Both the position numbers and the translations under genes were made by a program. The notes below the pieces were generated by a model. The model had not been told where the DNA came from, searched no databases, and worked only from the letters and a program-made list of their open reading frames with translations. A stretch of DNA of 9,367 nt from Lachnospiraceae bacterium (lineage in GTDB: Bacteria; Bacillota; Clostridia; Lachnospirales; Lachnospiraceae), in the NCBI GenBank assembly GCA_024691065.1, contig JAILOA010000136.1:1-9367 (forward strand). Reading direction: 5' to 3'. Below, one piece after another: positions 7,701 through 9,367 of the stretch (position 1 is its first letter; each line of letters starts with the position of its first letter).

Positions 7701-7959
7701 TGACGATGTGACGGATGATAACTTTAGACCGATTGTTCAGATGATTGATAATTTTGACAGAAATCATAAGCTTGGACTTTTGTTTGAAGGTCACACACAC
7801 AGTGGAAAACTTATGGTTTGTACAGCAAGACTTTCTGAAATCGTGGATGAAAAAGAGGTTACACAATTTGTAAAATCTCTTATGGGATATGTATTGTCGG
7901 AAGCATTCGATCCTGCTTACAAGCTTGATTTTGATAAGCTTAGAACGATATTCAGATAA
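4705..7959 (+). CDS. Glycoside hydrolase family 2 protein, intracellular
   Basis: This 1084-residue protein has the GH2 layout: an N-terminal jelly-roll sugar-binding domain (about 1-172, with LSGIWDF and NWNGIVGEI), an Ig-like sandwich (about 173-285), then a TIM barrel. Glu407 in SLGNELWG is the expected acid/base, and Glu541 in VVSHEIGQY is the likely nucleophile; the two are farther apart than in LacZ because of an insertion at about 490-535. QDFQGQGTALVGILDAF (about 615-631) is typical of a large GH2-like subfamily whose substrates are mostly uncharacterised. The C-terminal region (about 885-1084) contains YCTDFWCY and IDNFDRNHKLGLLFE, also typical of it. Between them residues 825-883 form an unusual acidic Ser/Asp/Glu/Ala-rich insertion. 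No signal peptide is present, so it should act on imported oligosaccharides or glycosides. AGGAGG at 4694-4699 sets the start. The sugar specificity cannot be read from the sequence. Confidence 0.9.
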   Translation: MKSKIDLSGIWDFMLDAEKEGIEKGFFEKKYNDTISLPGTTSQQQKGEINTEREIGTLTDIYKFEGYAWFRKKVSLDGINKDSRVFLYLERTRITTLWVNCKKVGSENSLTAPQCYDITDFINFDKNEIEICIMVSNVDYPTRGGHLTSPDTQTNWNGIVGEISLRVMQPVYIESVKTYPDIEEKQVKVKAKIKNTTSELAYLRADVTAILMDVNGYIGNTLGKRHKNFELPAGETTEICLDYNLGSNPEFWSEHNPKIYELKLSLENGEYMVTHFGLRKFSTTSKRFLINGNPTFLRGKHDGLVFPLTGAFPTDLSSWLHVMGISKSYGINHYRYHTCCPPEAAFLAADLLGIYMEPQLPFWGTLNGPEDEYHNHVEHEYLVEQGYKMLDAFGNHASFCMMSLGNELWGNKDVMNDLLHDYKTYDNRHLYTQGSNNFQHAPLIVKEDDFYVGVRLAPFDRHFRGSYGMCDTPLGHIQTDEPGTMFNYDEIIHPSNANVNVEGIDPDAEIEIQYGTGVKKVKASEIDDELLIPKIPVVSHEIGQYTVYPNFREIDKYTGSIKAKNFEIFKERLDEKGMLDEADDFFMASGKFAVECYKEELESAARSDTLAGYQILDIQDFQGQGTALVGILDAFMDSKGLVSAKDWRGYCSDTILMALFDSYVLKGGSEFHAETMLRYYKPYKLSNAYVHWSLKIEDIDKVRAEGNLHPEGQFILSDGYRTPDKLTEIASGDIKIPDGSMDLVKLAPINVKLPNPKRPYALRLTLSINNMEISNSYELWLYPDEAEDDNLSPIRDLTLDTIRDIEQVESEEFRDLPFGALKDAPPAENENATDESESSDAENSDGEASDSSDAKASSSDGDASDSTEVKASEAADTEIEAAPVVEYKKTSVKITAPDLRHSIIITNDLDTADTELRHGNNVLLLPYEVTNAIRGFYCTDFWCYSMFRDICNWMKKPIAIGTMGLLIQNTHPVFKNFPTLKYQTPQWYKLVSHSDLAVLDDVTDDNFRPIVQMIDNFDRNHKLGLLFEGHTHSGKLMVCTARLSEIVDEKEVTQFVKSLMGYVLSEAFDPAYKLDFDKLRTIFR
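7177..7353 (+). other. Acidic low-complexity segment inside the GH2 gene
   Basis: Codons 825-883 encode a run of about 59 residues consisting almost entirely of Ser, Asp, Glu and Ala with a few Lys, Thr, Asn and Gly. It has imperfect repeats of the type ASDSSDAKASS and ASDSTEVKAS, and GCTTC(C/G)GA(T/G) recurs in the DNA. It separates the main GH2 body from the C-terminal domain and is expected to be disordered. The repeated codons suggest growth by slippage or unequal recombination. Confidence 0.85.
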
Positions 7960-7965
7960 AAATAC

Positions 7966-8069
7966 GAATCGTGGTAAAATCCGGTAAATCCGATGAATCC
8001 GATGAATCGTGGTAAAATCCGGTAAATCCGATGAATCCGATAAATCGGGGTAAAATCCGGTAAATCCGG
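7966..8069 (+). repeat. 38-bp tandem repeat, 2.7 copies, with a 9-bp sub-period
   Basis: Copies 7966-8003 and 8004-8041 are identical; a third, partial copy (8042-8069) has two mismatches. Each unit is built from related short words, GAATCGTGGTA then AAATCCGGT, AAATCCGAT and GAATCCGAT, so the 38-mer itself arose from a roughly 9-bp module. It begins seven bases after the GH2 stop codon. No spacers lie between the units, so it is not a CRISPR array, and no convincing reading frame uses it. Confidence 0.95.
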
Positions 8070-8073
8070 GTTT
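8053..8073 (+). terminator. Hairpin at the end of the 38-bp repeat, possible weak terminator
   Basis: AAATCCGG (8053-8060) pairs with CCGGGTTT (8066-8073) over the loop TAAAT, giving an 8-bp stem with one T-G wobble. The three T residues belong to the stem and GGAAGG follows, so a free U-tract is missing. It is the only reasonable stop signal between the GH2 and pfk genes, and differs from the other repeat copies by the changed third copy that makes the stem. Confidence 0.3.
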
Positions 8074-8107
8074 GGAAGGCGAATACATTTTATAAAAAAC
8101 GAATTTT

Positions 8108-8129
8108 AAACGGTAACGTTTTATATAAC
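8108..8129 (+). promoter_or_regulatory. Palindrome and candidate -10 in the AT-rich pfk leader
   Basis: AAACG (8108-8112) and CGTTT (8117-8121) form an inverted repeat around GTAA, just upstream of TATAAC (8124-8129), which could be a -10 box. No acceptable -35 lies 16-18 bases upstream of it. The 85 bases before the pfk start (8074-8158) are strongly AT-rich and are the natural place for its promoter, but the exact elements are uncertain. Confidence 0.27.
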
Positions 8130-8158
8130 AAAACATTTTATTTTACAAGGAGGTTCAC

Positions 8159-9235
8159 ATGAAAAAAGTAGCATTTTTAACCAGTGGCGGAGATTGTCAG
8201 GCACTCAATGCTGCCATGAGAGGCGTTGCAAAAACATTGTATCACCATTATGGCAAGGATGTTGAGATTTATGGAATTATCGACGGCTACAAGGGACTCA
8301 TGTACGGTGAGTGGAAGAAAATGAAATCAAAGGATTTTTCGGGTATCCTTACGGTGGGCGGAACCATTTTAGGTACCAGCAGACAGCCGTTTAAGAATAT
8401 GAGAGATCCTGATCCCGATGGCAATGATAAGGTAAAGCTTATGAAGGATAATTATAAAAAGCTTGGTCTTGATTGTCTCGTGGTTCTCGGCGGTAACGGA
8501 TCACAGAAAACAGCTAATTTACTTAGCGAGGAAGGCCTCAATGTTATTCATCTTCCAAAGACTATCGATAATGATATCTGGGGAACCGATATGACATTCG
8601 GTTTCCATAGTGCTGTTGAGATTGCAACAAGTGCTATCGATTGCATCCATACTACCGCTGCATCACATGGTAGAGTATTCATAGTAGAGGTTATGGGACA
8701 TAAGGTTGGTTGGCTCACACTTTATGCAGGTATTGCAGGCGGTGCAGACATTATCCTTATTCCGGAGCTCCCTTATGATATGAAGAAGGTTATTAAGGCT
8801 TTGAAGGATAGAAATAAGGAAGGCAAGGACTTCTCGATTCTTGCTGTTGCGGAAGGTGCTATATCCAAAGAGGATGCCAAGCTTTCCAAGAAGGAGAGAA
8901 AGGCTAAACAGGCTGCAAATCCTTATCCGTCAGTATCCTATGAGATTGGTGCCATTATTGAAAAGGAAATGGGACAGGAGGTTAGAATTACCGTTCCGGG
9001 TCATACACAGCGTGGCGGAAGCCCATGTCCTTACGATAGAGTCCTTTCCAGCAGACTTGGTGCTGCAGCAGGACAATTAATTATAGACAAAGAATACGGA
9101 TATATGGTATCTTTAACGAATGGCGAAATTGTAAATGTACCGCTCAGTGAAGTGGCCGGAAAGCTTAAGGGCGTTGACATTGATTCGTCTATTATTACAG
9201 AAGTTCAGAATATGGGTATTTCTCTTGGAATCTAA
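8159..9235 (+). CDS. 6-phosphofructokinase, mixed-substrate (group III-like) type
   Basis: This 358-residue cytosolic enzyme phosphorylates fructose 6-phosphate to fructose 1,6-bisphosphate. Motifs in order are TSGGDCQALNAAMRG at the N-terminus, GGNGS (111-115), PKTIDND (133-139) with the catalytic Asp137 and Asp139, Arg172 of SHGRVFIVEVMGH, and GHTQRGGSP. By alignment with E. coli PfkA (offset of ten residues), Gly114 equals Gly104, which favours ATP, while Lys134 equals Gly124 and is Lys in pyrophosphate-using enzymes. The Gly/Lys pair is found in some ATP-dependent group III enzymes. Asp103 is replaced by Asn113 and Arg171 by His181, and effector-site arginines 152 and 154 are Cys162 and His164. 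A Lys-rich insertion (about 238-260) is absent from PfkA. AAGGAGG at 8147-8153 sets the start. dnaX follows 108 bp later. ATP is the more likely donor, but this needs an assay. Confidence 0.93.
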   Translation: MKKVAFLTSGGDCQALNAAMRGVAKTLYHHYGKDVEIYGIIDGYKGLMYGEWKKMKSKDFSGILTVGGTILGTSRQPFKNMRDPDPDGNDKVKLMKDNYKKLGLDCLVVLGGNGSQKTANLLSEEGLNVIHLPKTIDNDIWGTDMTFGFHSAVEIATSAIDCIHTTAASHGRVFIVEVMGHKVGWLTLYAGIAGGADIILIPELPYDMKKVIKALKDRNKEGKDFSILAVAEGAISKEDAKLSKKERKAKQAANPYPSVSYEIGAIIEKEMGQEVRITVPGHTQRGGSPCPYDRVLSSRLGAAAGQLIIDKEYGYMVSLTNGEIVNVPLSEVAGKLKGVDIDSSIITEVQNMGISLGI

Positions 9236-9237
9236 AT

Positions 9238-9256
9238 TGCTTTCAAAGAGAAAGCA
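9238..9256 (+). other. Hairpin after pfk without a U-tract
   Basis: TGCTTTC (9238-9244) pairs perfectly with GAAAGCA (9250-9256) over the loop AAAGA, three bases after the pfk stop codon. GGTAACACA follows rather than T residues, so it is not a canonical terminator. It may protect the 3' end of a processed pfk message or weakly reduce read-through into dnaX. The rest of the gap to 9343 holds no promoter that I find convincing. Confidence 0.4.
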
Positions 9257-9343
9257 GGTAACACATATCTGATATCGGTAGTGCGGTAAAATATCGTAAT
9301 ATTCATATCAATATTTGAACTTCAAAGATACAAAGAGGTAAAG

Positions 9344-9367
9344 ATGTCTTACGTAGCATTATATAGA
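9344..9367 (+). CDS. dnaX: Start of DNA polymerase III subunit gamma/tau (partial)
   Basis: Only the first eight codons are inside the window, reading MSYVALYR. This matches the highly conserved beginning of Firmicutes DnaX (typically MSYxALYRKFRP), the clamp-loader ATPase of the replicative polymerase. AGAGG at 9334-9338 lies five bases upstream of the ATG. The call depends on a very short stretch, but the start motif is distinctive and the ribosome binding site is well placed. The gene continues beyond the right edge. Confidence 0.75.

Noticed and set aside
7966..8069. CRISPR array
   Set aside because: The units abut without spacers, there are under three copies and no cas gene is present. 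The same argument rules out the 48-bp and 55-bp repeats.
7684..8136. Open frame of 150 codons on the - strand, with repeated IHRIHRIYRI
   Set aside because: Half overlaps the GH2 gene antisense, and the rest is a translation of the 38-bp tandem repeat. The repeat, not coding selection, keeps it open.
1942..8158. Insertion sequence or other mobile element explaining the repeats
   Set aside because: No transposase, terminal inverted repeats or target-site duplications are visible, and the repeats are local tandem copies with different sequences in each gap.
9236..9343. Signal recognition particle RNA gene, which precedes dnaX in some Firmicutes
   Set aside because: The gap is only 108 bp and lacks the conserved GGTCCGGAAGGAAGCAGC-type domain IV loop.

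Overview
The window reads as chromosomal DNA from a low-to-moderate GC Clostridia, most likely a Lachnospiraceae member of the Butyrivibrio/Pseudobutyrivibrio/Roseburia kind. Strong AGGAGG-type ribosome binding sites, AT-rich gaps, a Clostridia-style 6-phosphofructokinase and a dnaX start reading MSYVALYR all point that way. The family assignment is inference from protein flavour; no marker gene is complete enough to fix the genus. All supported genes lie on the + strand.

Layout: (1) 69-1226, a cytosolic patatin-like phospholipase with an intact Ser/Asp dyad. (2) A sigma-A-like promoter at 1318-1346, then 1375-1941, an unrecognised protein with two membrane segments and a charged helical cytosolic tail. 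(3) 1942-2183, a gap with two copies of a 48-bp tandem repeat, in frame with a possible 46-codon small ORF (1975-2115) and overlapped by hairpins. (4) 2184-3860, a membrane-anchored protein with an extracellular substrate-binding-like domain fused to a von Willebrand A domain with a complete MIDAS. (5) 3816-3980, a 55-bp unit present three times; the first copy is the 3' end of the VWA gene and the third carries the pspA ribosome binding site. (6) 3987-4685, PspA/IM30. (7) 4705-7959, an intracellular family 2 glycoside hydrolase with an unusual acidic Ser/Ala-rich insertion. (8) 7960-8158, a gap with a 38-bp tandem repeat and an AT-rich leader. (9) 8159-9235, 6-phosphofructokinase. (10) From 9344, the first eight codons of dnaX.

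How the genes may work together: a patatin, a two-TM coiled-coil protein, an outward-facing SBP-VWA protein and PspA make a plausible envelope-stress or membrane-remodelling group, with pspA and the GH2 gene only 19 bp apart and probably co-transcribed. The link to the GH2 enzyme is unexplained. The pfk-dnaX end looks like ordinary metabolic and replication chromosome.

The most distinctive feature is in the gaps rather than the genes: three separate intergenic regions each hold an unrelated short tandem duplication (48, 55 and 38 bp), one of which triplicates a gene's 3' end including its stop codon.
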